Shown: positions 1 to 10,086, numbered from the stretch's first letter. The stretch is 64,000 nt of DNA from Dyadobacter sp. CY323 (GCF_021390245.1 NZ_JAJUXH010000004.1:186001-250000), one strand, 5' to 3'. Numbers and translations: made by a program. The notes: generated by a model not told the origin, from the letters alone.

Positions 1-495
1 ATTTACATTGGCCAATCCATTGAGCCTGAAAAGAAATTCAGCGAGTTGTATTTGAAAAACATCCGGTTGTGGCAACTCACGTCGATGGCCGCCATTACCC
101 GGATCACGCATTCCCTGATCCCGCAAATGCAGAGAAGACTGGAAACGACGCAGCTGATTTTTATCAATTCCAGCAGTATTGACATCAGTTTCCGGGATGA
201 CGAACGACGTTTTGACGTGGAAGGAGCCTACAACATCCGTTACCAGGTGATCAAAAAACGCATTGATAAAGTACACATAAAAGGTACCGGAGAACGGCTG
301 ACGCAACCCGGCAAAATCGCGATGGTTTATTTCAACAACAAGTCAGCAGAAGAATATGTGGGCTACGTCCGGTATTTACAGGAAAAAAATACTTTATTGA
401 ATGATCTGGAATTTCTCGATCTTGAAGAACTGCAGGGTGTTACCGGGTTGAAAGCGTTACGGGTAGGTGTGAACCTGGATGCGACCTGGGATTGA
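1..495 (+). CDS. Conserved Bacteroidota protein, C-terminal part (5' end outside window)
   Basis: The reading frame is open from the first base, so the true start lies upstream; the TTG at 46 is only an internal codon. About 164 residues are visible. They contain a helical stretch (LWQLTSMAAITRITHS) followed by a basic alpha/beta region and a leucine- and acid-rich C-terminus. The pattern resembles the C-terminal part of a conserved Bacteroidota protein often annotated as GAF-domain containing, but no GAF fold is visible in this fragment. It ends 39 bases before the HD-domain gene on the same strand and could share its transcript. Function unknown. Confidence 0.6.
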   Translation: MYIGQSIEPEKKFSELYLKNIRLWQLTSMAAITRITHSLIPQMQRRLETTQLIFINSSSIDISFRDDERRFDVEGAYNIRYQVIKKRIDKVHIKGTGERLTQPGKIAMVYFNNKSAEEYVGYVRYLQEKNTLLNDLEFLDLEELQGVTGLKALRVGVNLDATWD

Positions 496-534
496 GCCTT
501 GCGGTGATCAGCCCATCGATATCACGTTATCTCT

Positions 535-1776
535 ATGAATTACCACCATCGGCTCGAAAAGGTTAAGCATCATGTTCAACAGTTTTTCGGGACAAAATCG
601 CTGTCTCAACTCAGTTATCACAATCTCTCCCATACCGAGTCGGTGGTGGCCAATGCGGTCCGGATCGCCAATCATTATCAGCTGGACGACCGCGACACAT
701 TCGTTGTTGTAACTGCCGCCTGGTTTCACGACTCTGGGTATAGCAGTGGTGAGGCCGAGCAGCACGAAAAGCGCGGTGCAGAGCTGGCTTCCGCTTTTCT
801 CCGAGAGGACGGTATCGATGAAAGCGTGATCTCTGAGGTTGCAGGATGCATTTTGGCGACGATATGGCCGCAATCCCCCACGAATTTGTTACAGGAGATC
901 GTCTGCGATTCGGACCTGTTTCACCTGGGAACGCCTGAATTCAGTGAATGGAATAAGCTGGTTCGTAAGGAAGCCGAGCAAAGATCAGGCAGGAAAATCG
1001 ATAAGTCGGAGTGGCGCAAGAACACGATCAGGCTTTTTGAAACCCATCATTACCATACGGATTACTGCCGCGAGCTGCTCGATAAGCAGAAAAGAAAGAA
1101 TCTCGAAAAGCTGAGAGAAAAAGTACGTGAAGAGCGGGAGGAAGAGAAGCAGGCAGAAGAGGAGGTGATTTTGGCAAAGTCAAAATACGAGGAACCCGCA
1201 TTGGTGGAGATTCAGGAAATCAAAAAACAAAAAGACAAGTCGGACCGGCCGGATAAAGGCATAGAAACCATGTTCCGGATCAGTTCAAATAACCACCAGA
1301 GGCTGAGCGATATGGCTGATAACAAGGCACATATCATGATCACCACCACTTCTATTATCATATCCGTATTACTCAGTGTTTTGATCAGAAGACTTGAAGA
1401 TAATGCATATCTGATCATTCCAACAACGCTTCTACTGACGGTTTGTATGATTACAATGGTATTTTCCATCTTGTCGACCCGGCCCAGCATTCCGCACGGG
1501 ACTTTTACGCAGGAGGATATCGATACCAAAAATGTAAACCTGCTGTTTTTCGGGAATTTTTACAGAATGTCGTTCAACGACTATTCGGCCGGAATGCAGC
1601 GGATGATGAATGACCGGGAGTTTCTGTACGGTAGTCTCACCAAAGATGTTTATTCACAAGGAGTTGTACTGGGGAAAAAGTACCGTCTGCTAAGGGTCGG
1701 GTATAATGTATTTATGTTTGGTATCGTGGCTTCCGTGCTCGCATTTATCATCGCCTCACTTGTTTTCGAACATTAA
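535..1776 (+). CDS. HD phosphohydrolase fused to Pycsar-effector-like (PycTM) membrane domain
   Basis: A 413-residue protein in two parts. Residues about 8-175 form an HD-type metal phosphohydrolase domain: YHN at 28-30, H33, the HD pair at 65-66 and a downstream D125 fit the metal-binding set. Residues 180-240 are a highly charged, probably coiled-coil linker rich in K and E. Residues 243-413 carry helices at about 266-286, 293-313 and 392-412, with a conserved-looking MFRISSNNHQRLSDMADNKA entry segment, matching the DUF5706/PycTM family of Pycsar effectors. In Pycsar such a domain responds to cCMP or cUMP made by a neighbouring cyclase; none is visible here. The HD part suggests nucleotide hydrolysis coupled to a membrane response (inference). 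ATG at 535 is the only good start. Confidence 0.8.
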   Translation: MNYHHRLEKVKHHVQQFFGTKSLSQLSYHNLSHTESVVANAVRIANHYQLDDRDTFVVVTAAWFHDSGYSSGEAEQHEKRGAELASAFLREDGIDESVISEVAGCILATIWPQSPTNLLQEIVCDSDLFHLGTPEFSEWNKLVRKEAEQRSGRKIDKSEWRKNTIRLFETHHYHTDYCRELLDKQKRKNLEKLREKVREEREEEKQAEEEVILAKSKYEEPALVEIQEIKKQKDKSDRPDKGIETMFRISSNNHQRLSDMADNKAHIMITTTSIIISVLLSVLIRRLEDNAYLIIPTTLLLTVCMITMVFSILSTRPSIPHGTFTQEDIDTKNVNLLFFGNFYRMSFNDYSAGMQRMMNDREFLYGSLTKDVYSQGVVLGKKYRLLRVGYNVFMFGIVASVLAFIIASLVFEH

Positions 1777-1786
1777 ACCTTACATA

Positions 1787-2644
1787 ATGAGGATGCTGCG
1801 ACCCTGGATATCGAATTTGCTGATCGCCTGTTCCTTACTCGGCTGTAACCCGACGGAAAAAAAGGAAGTGGCGGGGCAGGATTATGATCTCGAAAATCCG
1901 GACAAGTTCAACATGCCGGAAAGTCTGTTTGAAATATCGGGCATTACCTTGCTGGATGGCAAAAGTGATACCATCTATGCGGTTCAGGATGAGGAAGGAA
2001 AAGTGTTCCGGCTGGCGTGGGATATAGGCAAGCAGGTGCATACCAAATTCTCCAAAAAAGGCGATTATGAAGACCTTGCCATTCTGAACTCAGAGGTTTT
2101 TGTTCTAAAAAGCAATGGCGTACTGTTCTCTTATCCGCTTTCCGAATCGGCATTTGAAGAAGCCGAGAATGTGACCGAGTTGAAACATGTACTGCCAAAA
2201 GGGGAATACGAAGGCATGTATGCCGACCCGGCTTCTGGGGATTTGTATGTGATTTGTAAAAATTGTCCCGCAGGTGATCCCAAGGCAAGTGTTACCGGTT
2301 ATATTTTTAATCCAAAAAAAGATTCGTTAGAGGCACCGCGGACTTTCAATGTCCAGGTGGATGAGATAAAAGCGATTACGGGCAAAGTTTCCCGGGGTTT
2401 CCGACCGTCGGGACTGGCTAAAAACCCGGTAACCGGCGAGTGGTACATTATCTCATCCGTAAACAAGTTACTGGTCGTGACCGATGCGAATTGGAAGGTG
2501 AAAAAAGCATTTCCGCTCAATGGTAACCTTTTTATCCAGCCTGAAGGAATTGCTTTTGACAAATCCGGCAGCCTGTACATTTCTAATGAAGGCGACGATT
2601 TGTTTAGCGGTAATATTTTGAAATTCAAAAGGTTGAAGCGATAG
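1787..2644 (+). CDS. SdiA-regulated-type beta-propeller lipoprotein
   Basis: The ATG at 1787 gives a 285-residue protein that opens with a lipoprotein signal (LLIACSLLGC, cysteine near residue 20), which an upstream in-frame start would bury. The body has repeated short beta-type motifs (SGITLL, IYAVQDEEGKVF, LYVICKN, LYISNEGDDLFSG) typical of the SdiA-regulated family (PF06977), a propeller-like fold in the periplasm or on the outer membrane. It begins 10 bases after the HD-PycTM stop and ends 16 bases before the Omp85 fusion, so the three are likely co-transcribed. The biochemical role of the family is not established; phytase-like or ligand-binding activity is only a possibility. Confidence 0.7.
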   Translation: MRMLRPWISNLLIACSLLGCNPTEKKEVAGQDYDLENPDKFNMPESLFEISGITLLDGKSDTIYAVQDEEGKVFRLAWDIGKQVHTKFSKKGDYEDLAILNSEVFVLKSNGVLFSYPLSESAFEEAENVTELKHVLPKGEYEGMYADPASGDLYVICKNCPAGDPKASVTGYIFNPKKDSLEAPRTFNVQVDEIKAITGKVSRGFRPSGLAKNPVTGEWYIISSVNKLLVVTDANWKVKKAFPLNGNLFIQPEGIAFDKSGSLYISNEGDDLFSGNILKFKRLKR

Positions 2645-2660
2645 TACTCAGCGTTACAAT

Positions 2661-5600
2661 ATGGTGATTTTTTTACGCCTTATACTTTTCGGGATCTTGT
2701 CGGCGACCATTTGGTCTTGCGCCAGTTACCAAGTCAATTATTCCAAAGAAGCCGCCGCATGGGCCAGCGAAATGCCGGATGCCAAACGCGAAGTAAAGAA
2801 TACCATGTACCTGGTCGGCGATGCGGGAAATGACTCTCCCGAGCATCCTGCGCCGGTTTTGGAATATCTCAAAACAAAACTTGCGGACGAATCTGAAAAC
2901 AGCTCGGTGCTTTTTTTAGGAGATAATATTTATGAATATGGAATGCCGCCGACCGAAGACAGTACCGATCGATCCGTTGCCGAATACCGGATCAAATCCC
3001 AGCTGGAAACACTGAATGGGTTCAAAGGCCGCCCGGTTTTCGTGCCCGGTAACCACGACTGGCGTGGCTGGGGAGTGAAGGGAATTAAAAGGCAGGCCAA
3101 ATACATTGACAAATACATTAACGAGCAAAGGGGGAAGAAAGACAAAGATGAATGGGAGAATTACTTTCTCCCACTCGATGGATGTTCGGGGCCGGAAGCC
3201 ATTGAATTGAATAACAATGTAGTTGTCATCGTGGTGGATTCGCAGTGGTGGCTCACGGATTGGGACCGGGATTCGAAAATCAATGACGGCTGTGAGATCA
3301 AAAACCGCGAGCAGTTTCGGTTTGTCTTTGAAAATGTGATCCGAAAGTACCGGAACAAGAATGTGGTCATTGCGATGCATCACCCGCCGTACACGTATGG
3401 GCCTCACGGTGGGCGGTTTACAGCAAAGCAACATCTTTTTCCACTCACCGAAATCAATCCGAAATTATACATTCCGTTGCCTGTTGTGGGCAGTTTGAGC
3501 GCATTGTTCCGCGGCACGATCGGGTCAAAGCAAGACGTCGCAAACCGGCATTACCGCGACTTGCGGACAGCGGTACTGGCGGGTGCGAAGAAAAATGGGA
3601 ACTTCATTTTTGCCAGTGGCCACGAACATGCTTTGCAATTTATCGAAAACGATGGGCAGGAATACATTGTGAGCGGTAGTGGCTCAAAAACCAGTCCGGT
3701 GAGCTTGGGCAAAGGTTCTTTGTATTCATCGCCGGCGCTCGGATACTCCACGCTCAGTTTTTATGAAGATGGTGAAACGTGGGTAAAATATTGGGAAGTT
3801 ACCCCGGACGGAAAGAATGCAAAGCTCACTTTTCAGAAGAAGATCAAAAATGGTCATATTGCTGAAATGCCGGATTCCACTTCATTTACCGAATATAACC
3901 AGCATCTCGACTCAACCAGCAGGTACGTAACAAGCAACGAAGTGAAACCGGTCGGTGGGTTCCATAAGTTTTTGTTCGGCGAGCATAACCGGCCGCTTTA
4001 CACCGAAAAGTATACATTCCCGGTGCTCGACCTGGCGACAATGAAAGGCGGACTGGTGGCCGTAAAGCAGGGTGGGGGAAATCAGACGAACTCGCTTCGT
4101 TTGCGGGATAAGGATGGGAAAGAATATGCCATGCGCGGACTTACCAAAGATGTGAGCCGGTTTCTGCCTTTTCCATTCAACCAAATGGTCGCTGCCAAAT
4201 ACCTGGTGGAAGATAACTTCCTATCTACGAATCCATTCGCACCACTTTCGATGCCCGTTATGGCCGATGCCGTGCAGGTTTATCACACCAATCCCCGGTT
4301 ATATTATGTTCCGGCGCAGCCTGCATTAGAAACTTTTAACAGCATTTTTGGCGGAACCATGAACCTTCTGGAAGAACGTCCGGATGGTAAGAAATGGAAG
4401 AATGCGGACTTCTTCGGCAGACCCGACAAGATCGTGAGTACGCCTGAACTGGTTGAGGAAATGCTCGAAAGCAGCAAACATAGAATTGACGAGGAATGGG
4501 CAGTACGCACACGGCTGTTCGATTTCCTGATCGGAGACTGGGACCGGCATGATGACCAATGGGCGTGGTCTTCCGTGAAACAGAAAGATGGCACCATATT
4601 GTACCGCCCCATCCCGCGCGACCGCGACCAGGCTTTTTCGGTATATGACGGCCTGCTCACCAGCGTCGCCAGACTGACTTTGCCATTTCTCCGGCAACTT
4701 CAGACGTTCAGCCCAGAGATAAAAAGTAAGAAATGGAACACATGGAGCGCAAGACTTTTTGACCGCACTTTTCTGACGGGCCTCGATTGGTCGCAATGGG
4801 AAAAGCAGGTGAAATTTATCCAGTTGAGCCTGACGGACGAGGTGATTGAAAAATCGTTTGCAGACTGGCCACAAAAAGCCAGGGAAATTTCTTTCCCCGC
4901 ATTGATAGTGAACATTAAGGCACGCCGTGACGATCTCATGAAAATTGCCCGGGCGCATTATGAGTTCGTCAGTGAGTCGGTGAATGTGATCGGAACGGAG
5001 GAAGAAGAACGATTTGTGGTGGAACGGCTCGACGATACCAGAACCAGTGTGACGGTTTATGAAACCGGGAAAGACGGACGGATCAAACATCAGAATTATA
5101 AAAGAGTATTCGAGACCAGCGTTACCAAATACATCAACATTTATGGAAATGGGGATGAGGATGAGTTTGTAATTACGGGCGATGTGCACAAAGGCATTAA
5201 GATCAGGCTGGTTGGCGGGCTGGGAAACGATACTTTCCGGGATAGCTCGCGGGTAAGTTCAGGAGGAAAAAAAGCCATTTTCTATGACGACCTGCGTGAA
5301 AATACATTCAGTGCAGGAAGTGATGCAAAAGTGAAGAAAACGGGTTTGTACCGCTACAACATCTACGACCGCCGGAGTGCGGACAGTAACTACGACATTT
5401 CGATCCCATTCCCGGTCCTGGGCGCAAACCCTGACGATGGTTTTTTTATCGGGTCAAATGTGAATATTACCAAATATGGTTTTAAAAAAGAACCTTATGC
5501 TTCCGCCCAAACCTTCGGTGGGAGTTATGCATTTCATACACAGGGTTTTAAGGTCAACTATACCGGCGATTTTATCAATGCATTCCGGAAATTCGACTTT

Positions 5601-6446
5601 TATATAGATTCTTATTACCGTGGCCCGACCTATGCATTCAACTATGCGGGACTTGGCAATAATTCGGTAAGACCGGTCGCCGATGCCAATTTTTACCGCG
5701 TCAGACAAAGTGTTTTACACGTGTATCCGGCTATTAAAAAACGATTTGCAGGAAATAGTGGATTTATGACACTCGGGCCTTTTGCTGAGATCTCTGACAT
5801 ACAAGCCACAGCCGGACGGTTCATTACCAGCCCGGAAAACGGTTTGCCGAACGACATCTTCAAAACAAATTATTTCGGCGGCGCCAGGTTCCAGTTCGAT
5901 TTCAGCAGCGTCGACAACATCTTTGCTCCACATTCAGGAATCCGTTTCAATACGGGTATTAACTGGACTACAAACCTGAAATCAGATAAGCAGTTTGGCG
6001 CATTGCGGGCGCAGTTTTCTTTTTATAAAAACATTGACCAGCGTGAGAATTTCATTGTCGCATCGCAAATCGGTACCGGCGTCAACGTTGGTAAAGGTTA
6101 TACATTTTTCCAAATGCCAACTATTGGCGGCAAACAAGGTTTACGCGGATATCGCACCGAACGTTTTTACGGGAAAAATACGATCTGGCATGATACCGAT
6201 CTGCGCGTGCGGATCGGGAGCAGCTATAATCCTACACTGCCATTGACGTACGGCCTGTTTGGAAGTTTCGATTACGGCCGGGTCTGGCTCGCGAACGATA
6301 ACTCAGAAAACTGGCATTACAATTATGGTGGCGGAATATGGCTGGCGCCCGTCGATATCCTGACTTTCGCGGTCGGCGCATTTATACCCAAAGAAAAAAG
6401 CGAGGAAAAGCCGAGGATTGCATTTCAGGTCGGTTTCTGGTTCTGA
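2661..6446 (+). CDS. Metallophosphoesterase / kinase-like / Omp85 barrel fusion, outer membrane
   Basis: A 1261-residue envelope protein with an N-terminal lipoprotein-like signal (IWSC, C20). Residues about 48-370 are a calcineurin-like phosphoesterase: GDAG 53-56, GDN 87-89, GNHD 130-133, MHH 239-241 and GHEH 320-323 supply the metal ligands. Residues about 450-760 contain a glycine-rich segment (KQGGGNQTNSLRL from 469), a FDFLIGDWDRH stretch at 620-630 and PRDRDQAF at 652-659, which resemble the catalytic and metal loops of HipA/FAM20/CotH-type kinases; this is inference. Residues about 915-1261 are a BamA/TamA-like surface-antigen barrel with the GGKQGLRGYR motif at 1156-1165 and a terminal aromatic (GFWF). 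The enzyme part would therefore sit tethered to a pore. Metal-dependent phosphoesterase activity is likely; the substrate is unknown. Confidence 0.85.
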   Translation: MVIFLRLILFGILSATIWSCASYQVNYSKEAAAWASEMPDAKREVKNTMYLVGDAGNDSPEHPAPVLEYLKTKLADESENSSVLFLGDNIYEYGMPPTEDSTDRSVAEYRIKSQLETLNGFKGRPVFVPGNHDWRGWGVKGIKRQAKYIDKYINEQRGKKDKDEWENYFLPLDGCSGPEAIELNNNVVVIVVDSQWWLTDWDRDSKINDGCEIKNREQFRFVFENVIRKYRNKNVVIAMHHPPYTYGPHGGRFTAKQHLFPLTEINPKLYIPLPVVGSLSALFRGTIGSKQDVANRHYRDLRTAVLAGAKKNGNFIFASGHEHALQFIENDGQEYIVSGSGSKTSPVSLGKGSLYSSPALGYSTLSFYEDGETWVKYWEVTPDGKNAKLTFQKKIKNGHIAEMPDSTSFTEYNQHLDSTSRYVTSNEVKPVGGFHKFLFGEHNRPLYTEKYTFPVLDLATMKGGLVAVKQGGGNQTNSLRLRDKDGKEYAMRGLTKDVSRFLPFPFNQMVAAKYLVEDNFLSTNPFAPLSMPVMADAVQVYHTNPRLYYVPAQPALETFNSIFGGTMNLLEERPDGKKWKNADFFGRPDKIVSTPELVEEMLESSKHRIDEEWAVRTRLFDFLIGDWDRHDDQWAWSSVKQKDGTILYRPIPRDRDQAFSVYDGLLTSVARLTLPFLRQLQTFSPEIKSKKWNTWSARLFDRTFLTGLDWSQWEKQVKFIQLSLTDEVIEKSFADWPQKAREISFPALIVNIKARRDDLMKIARAHYEFVSESVNVIGTEEEERFVVERLDDTRTSVTVYETGKDGRIKHQNYKRVFETSVTKYINIYGNGDEDEFVITGDVHKGIKIRLVGGLGNDTFRDSSRVSSGGKKAIFYDDLRENTFSAGSDAKVKKTGLYRYNIYDRRSADSNYDISIPFPVLGANPDDGFFIGSNVNITKYGFKKEPYASAQTFGGSYAFHTQGFKVNYTGDFINAFRKFDFYIDSYYRGPTYAFNYAGLGNNSVRPVADANFYRVRQSVLHVYPAIKKRFAGNSGFMTLGPFAEISDIQATAGRFITSPENGLPNDIFKTNYFGGARFQFDFSSVDNIFAPHSGIRFNTGINWTTNLKSDKQFGALRAQFSFYKNIDQRENFIVASQIGTGVNVGKGYTFFQMPTIGGKQGLRGYRTERFYGKNTIWHDTDLRVRIGSSYNPTLPLTYGLFGSFDYGRVWLANDNSENWHYNYGGGIWLAPVDILTFAVGAFIPKEKSEEKPRIAFQVGFWF

Positions 6447-6548
6447 AATTCGTGAATCGTTGCTTATTTCTCATTCAAATTGAAACTTCCATATACAAAA
6501 ATGGCGTTTGTTGCCGAAGAGAGGACAAAAAAATTTGCCAATAATTCC

Positions 6549-6935
6549 ATGAGTGATTCCCAAAAAGTGCTGGTAGTGGATGATAATAAAACCAACCTGA
6601 TCTTTGCGACGCAGCTTTTGAAACGTCGTAATATCGCATTCGACGTTGCGGTTAACGGCCAGGAAGCATATGATCTTTTTAAAAGCGGCAATTACGTGTT
6701 GATCCTTATGGATCTGATGATGCCGGTTATGGACGGTTTCGCCAGCACAGCCCTCATCCGCAAAACCGATTCAGAGATCCCGATCATCGCACTGACTGCT
6801 TCTGCATTCGAAGATGAAAAGGAGCGCGCAATGGCAAACGGTTTTTCAGGCTACCTTATCAAGCCATTTGTTCCCGAAGAATTTTATAACTACATCTTTC
6901 CATTTCTTGGAATCCAGCCTTCCAGTCCGGCCTGA
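6549..6935 (+). CDS. Stand-alone response regulator receiver (CheY-like)
   Basis: A 128-residue single receiver domain. KVLVVDDN near the N-terminus gives the acidic pair, ILMDLMMPVMDG holds the phospho-accepting aspartate, ALTAS the conserved threonine, and LIKPF the lysine. There is no output domain, so it probably acts as a phosphorelay carrier or by protein binding. ATG 6549 places the receiver at the usual distance from the N-terminus; ATG 6501 would add 16 residues. The hybrid histidine kinase at 7470-9830 points toward it and could be its partner (inference). It stands about 100 bases after the Omp85 fusion. Confidence 0.88.
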   Translation: MSDSQKVLVVDDNKTNLIFATQLLKRRNIAFDVAVNGQEAYDLFKSGNYVLILMDLMMPVMDGFASTALIRKTDSEIPIIALTASAFEDEKERAMANGFSGYLIKPFVPEEFYNYIFPFLGIQPSSPA

Positions 6936-6975
6936 TTTATTCAAAAGGTCACTGATGCAGCAGTGGCAGCCAGGG

Positions 6976-7185
6976 TCAGGTAAGCAAATGTTGAATTCCG
7001 ATGGTCCTCAGATCTTCTATCTGGTGCTGTAACAGCCAGTTGTGGAATTCGGCAACATTTTGAGGCTGATAATGTACGATGCGGCCATCGGTCAGCAATA
7101 TCGTGAACACCTGATAGGCATGAATGTATCTTCTTAGCTGAACAACACAAAATTCGAATCCGGGGAAATAATAATTTGTATTCAT
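6976..7185 (-). CDS. Small hypothetical protein
   Basis: A 69-residue reading frame starting at the ATG on the minus strand at 7185 (a TTG at 7260 would extend it to 94). The sequence is aromatic-rich, with YYFPGFEFCVVQLRRYIHAYQVFTILLTDGRIVHY followed by an amphipathic C-terminal helix (FHNWLLQHQIEDLR). It has a natural-looking amino-acid mix and no transmembrane segment. It lies convergent to the receiver gene. I do not recognise a family; it could be a Dyadobacter-level orphan. Confidence 0.45.
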   Translation of the reverse strand: MNTNYYFPGFEFCVVQLRRYIHAYQVFTILLTDGRIVHYQPQNVAEFHNWLLQHQIEDLRTIGIQHLLT

Positions 7186-7469
7186 AACAAAGCCGCTCTC
7201 TGTATGCTGAGGATTAAGGATGATTGTTTCTTTACGTTTAAAATCAGCGGTTTGCAACAAGTATGCCGCGTTTTACCAATGCCGCATATTCGTTGCGGAA
7301 ATTGAATTTTCTCTACAAATAAGACCTTTCGGGTGTTATATCAATGATATGGTATGGAGGGGATTCTGTGGTTGCAGAGCAAATTTATCACAGGAAGGAA
7401 AATGGGTTTGTAGCAAATCTCCAAGTAGGCTATCGAAAAGATTTAGTCGTGTGCAGAAATCGCAGCGCG

Positions 7470-9830
7470 CTATTTCTTGCGCCGGTAAGACGCAATTTTG
7501 GAATAAAGCTCGGCCGGACTGAAAGGTTTGCTGATGTAGTCGTTCATTCCAACGGTGAATGCCAGGTGCTTGATGTCCATCATAGCGGAAGCAGTCAGCG
7601 CTATGATCGGCAGATTCAGGAATTTAGGATCAGGTAACTCTCTTATTTTTGAAGTGGCTTCATATCCGTCCATTTCGGGCATTTGCAGGTCCATTAGTAC
7701 CAGGTCATAATCGTTTTCCTGAACCTTCTGAAGTGCAAGCAGGCCGTTTTCAGCAGTATCGTACTCCACTTCCCATTGTTTCATGAAATTTTTCATGAGC
7801 AGCACGTTGATTGCATTGTCTTCCACGATCAGCAGCTTCATTCCTTTCAGACTGAATGTATTTACAGGCACACCGTTTGCTTGCCCCGAAAGCTGTGTTT
7901 TACTGATTTTTAAAGTCAGGCTGAAATAGAACCGGGAGCCTTTCCCCGGCGTACTTTCGACGTGAATGGTGCTTTTCTGCAGTTGGAGGAGCAGTTTGGT
8001 GATTGTAAGTCCCAGTCCGGAACCTCCGTATTTTCGGGTAGTATCCGAAGCTGCCTGTGTAAAGCTGTCGAAGATGTTTTCGATTTTATCCGGAGAAATC
8101 CCGATGCCGGTATCTTCCACGCTGAAATCGATGGTAACCTGTTCATCGTCACGGGCAGAAACAACGGCCCCGATATTGACCCTGCCTACTTCGGTAAATT
8201 TTACTGCATTGCTGACCAGGTTGGTCAGGATCTGCCCCAAACGCACCGGATCGCCAACCACCGTGATATTGATATCGTTATTAACCGCCAGTTTCAGCTG
8301 GATACCCTTTTCATTTGCTTTTTGTAAAATACCTGAGCGGATGTTTTCCAACAACGATAATACATTGAAATCAACCTCCTCAAATTCGATCTTGCCTGCT
8401 TCGATCTTGCTGAAATCAAGAATATCGTTGATCAATACCAGCAGATTCTCGGCAGAGAATTTCAGGATGTTGAGATATTCCATCTGCTCCGGCTTCGGAT
8501 CCTGCTGAAGCAGTAAATGCGTAAACCCGATCACCGCATTCATCGGAGTACGGATCTCGTGGCTCATAGTAGACAAAAACTGCGATTTTGCTACTGCCGC
8601 CATTTCAGCCTGTTCTTTGGCGTGGATCAGTTCCTGCTCCGTTATTTTCTGGTCATTCACGTCCATGATCGCGCCATAAAGCTTGATCACTTTCCCGGTC
8701 TTGTCGACGAACGGTTTTCCAATGGCATGTATAAATTTGATGGACTTGTCCGGCAGCACGATCCGCAAGTCGAAACTGGCGGGTTTCAGGCTGGTAATGG
8801 CATCTTTGATCGACGCACGGTACATGGCCTCATCGTCGGGATGTATCATCCCGGAGAAAAGCTCCGTGTTCGGGCCGGCACTGTTGGGTTCCAGGCCAAA
8901 GATCCGGAATGTTTCGTCTGACCAATAGTTTTTCCCGGTTTCCAGATCTGCCTCCCAGCTGCCGCTGTGGGTTAGTTGCTGCGTTTCTGCCAGCATAGCC
9001 TCGCTCCGCCGGACTGCATCTTCGGCTCGTTTCCGGTGCGAAATGTCGTGCCACACCACCAGAAGTACTTTTTTATTATACAACGTCACGGAGTTCAAAG
9101 TCACCTCTACCGGAAATTCTTCTCCGTCCCTTTTCTTATGTATCCACTCAAAGCGATTGTAACCGGTTTGAAAAGCCAGCCGGTCCATTTCCAATGACTT
9201 TTCGGAAGATTTTCTCCCATCAGGCTGATATTCCGGGGAAAAATGCGCAGGGTGAATGGAGAGTAACTCGCTTTTGCTCCGACAGCGGATCATTTTCACT
9301 GCGGCCTCATTGCAATCGATAATTCCTGTTTCGTCAAGCAGCAAATGGGCATCCGTAGAGCGCTCGAAAATGACGCTCAGCTTTTCCTCCAAAAGCCTCT
9401 TTTCCGTCACGTCGTGCAATGCCTGGCTCGTTTCTCCCTGCTCACCCGGACTTACCATCAGATCCTGGGCATCGTTCAGAAACCCGACCATGCGTTTCGG
9501 TTTTCCATTCTCAAACTTCACGCTGCCCCGGCTAACAAAATACCGGAAACCATTATTTTTTGTTTTAAGCCGAACCCGCACTTTGTACGGGATATTGTTG
9601 TCCAGCTGCTCTCGAATCGCGTTGGTGATGATGTCTTTATCTTCCGGGTGTGCCAGTATTTCGGTAAAAGCAGCGAAGGTTGAAGGTACCTCCTCGGGCG
9701 TGTATCCGAGGATTTGATAAAATCGGTCAGACCATACCTGCTGGTCCGTTTCAAAATCCCAGTCCCAAATGCCAGCATCTATACCGGATGCGATCATTTC
9801 TAGGGTCTCGGAATTGAATTTAGCCTTCAT
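7470..9830 (-). CDS. Hybrid sensor histidine kinase, three PAS domains
   Basis: A 786-residue cytoplasmic kinase with no transmembrane segments. Order: PAS about 8-125, PAS about 145-268, PAS about 285-395, HisKA with SHEIRTPMN (H424), HATPase with the N-box around 537-541, DTGIGI at 573-578 and GGSGLGL at 602-608, then a C-terminal receiver at about 664-782 with phosphoacceptor D714 (VLMDLQMP), T746 and K768. The built-in receiver makes it a phosphorelay kinase that needs an Hpt or receiver partner; the nearby stand-alone receiver at 6549 is one candidate. The ATG at 9830 fits the upstream TAAATTTG element. The signal sensed by the PAS domains cannot be told from sequence. Confidence 0.93.
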   Translation of the reverse strand: MKAKFNSETLEMIASGIDAGIWDWDFETDQQVWSDRFYQILGYTPEEVPSTFAAFTEILAHPEDKDIITNAIREQLDNNIPYKVRVRLKTKNNGFRYFVSRGSVKFENGKPKRMVGFLNDAQDLMVSPGEQGETSQALHDVTEKRLLEEKLSVIFERSTDAHLLLDETGIIDCNEAAVKMIRCRSKSELLSIHPAHFSPEYQPDGRKSSEKSLEMDRLAFQTGYNRFEWIHKKRDGEEFPVEVTLNSVTLYNKKVLLVVWHDISHRKRAEDAVRRSEAMLAETQQLTHSGSWEADLETGKNYWSDETFRIFGLEPNSAGPNTELFSGMIHPDDEAMYRASIKDAITSLKPASFDLRIVLPDKSIKFIHAIGKPFVDKTGKVIKLYGAIMDVNDQKITEQELIHAKEQAEMAAVAKSQFLSTMSHEIRTPMNAVIGFTHLLLQQDPKPEQMEYLNILKFSAENLLVLINDILDFSKIEAGKIEFEEVDFNVLSLLENIRSGILQKANEKGIQLKLAVNNDINITVVGDPVRLGQILTNLVSNAVKFTEVGRVNIGAVVSARDDEQVTIDFSVEDTGIGISPDKIENIFDSFTQAASDTTRKYGGSGLGLTITKLLLQLQKSTIHVESTPGKGSRFYFSLTLKISKTQLSGQANGVPVNTFSLKGMKLLIVEDNAINVLLMKNFMKQWEVEYDTAENGLLALQKVQENDYDLVLMDLQMPEMDGYEATSKIRELPDPKFLNLPIIALTASAMMDIKHLAFTVGMNDYISKPFSPAELYSKIASYRRKK

Positions 9831-9850
9831 GAGTAAGTAGAATTAATTCG

Positions 9851-9858
9851 CAAATTTA
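9851..9858 (-). promoter_or_regulatory. Putative Bacteroidota -7 element for the hybrid kinase
   Basis: Minus-strand TAAATTTG fits the TAnnTTTG consensus and lies 20 bases upstream of the kinase ATG. A correctly spaced TTG at -33 is not clear (one TTG is only 13 bases upstream), so the call is tentative. Confidence 0.4.
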
Positions 9859-10046
9859 GAACTTTTAATCCCAAAAATTAAAAATAATACCCTCGGGATA
9901 ATCACCAAGAGTCCCGTTTTCAATGTACAAACTATACGAACCTAATTCAAGAGCAAAATCGCTATTCTGAATGCGAACGTCCAACCTGAACCTGGATTGA
10001 GGATAAACAAACAACTGTGAATGAGGTAGGAGGGGCGAGGGGAAAG

Positions 10047-10082
10047 CTGCCGGTGCTGCCGGTGCTGCCGGTGCTGCCGGTG
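10047..10082. repeat. Four tandem copies of a 9-bp GC-rich unit
   Basis: CTGCCGGTG occurs four times without a mismatch or gap. The last copy is separated by ACAA from the first copy of the neighbouring 14-bp array, whose first nine bases (CACCGGCAG) are its exact reverse complement. The two blocks can form a 9-bp stem with a 4-base loop. Confidence 0.95.
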
Positions 10083-10086
10083 ACAA

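Noticed and set aside
535..1776. Complete Pycsar defence system
   Set aside because: No nucleotide cyclase gene lies within the neighbouring genes, so only an effector-like domain is supported.
4326..5189. 287-residue minus-strand frame inside the Omp85 fusion
   Set aside because: Shadow of the plus-strand gene, which has clear domains throughout; no motif or promoter on the minus frame.
7344..7637. 97-residue plus-strand frame at the 3' end of the hybrid kinase
   Set aside because: More than half overlaps the kinase receiver coding region in antisense; composition looks like a shadow.
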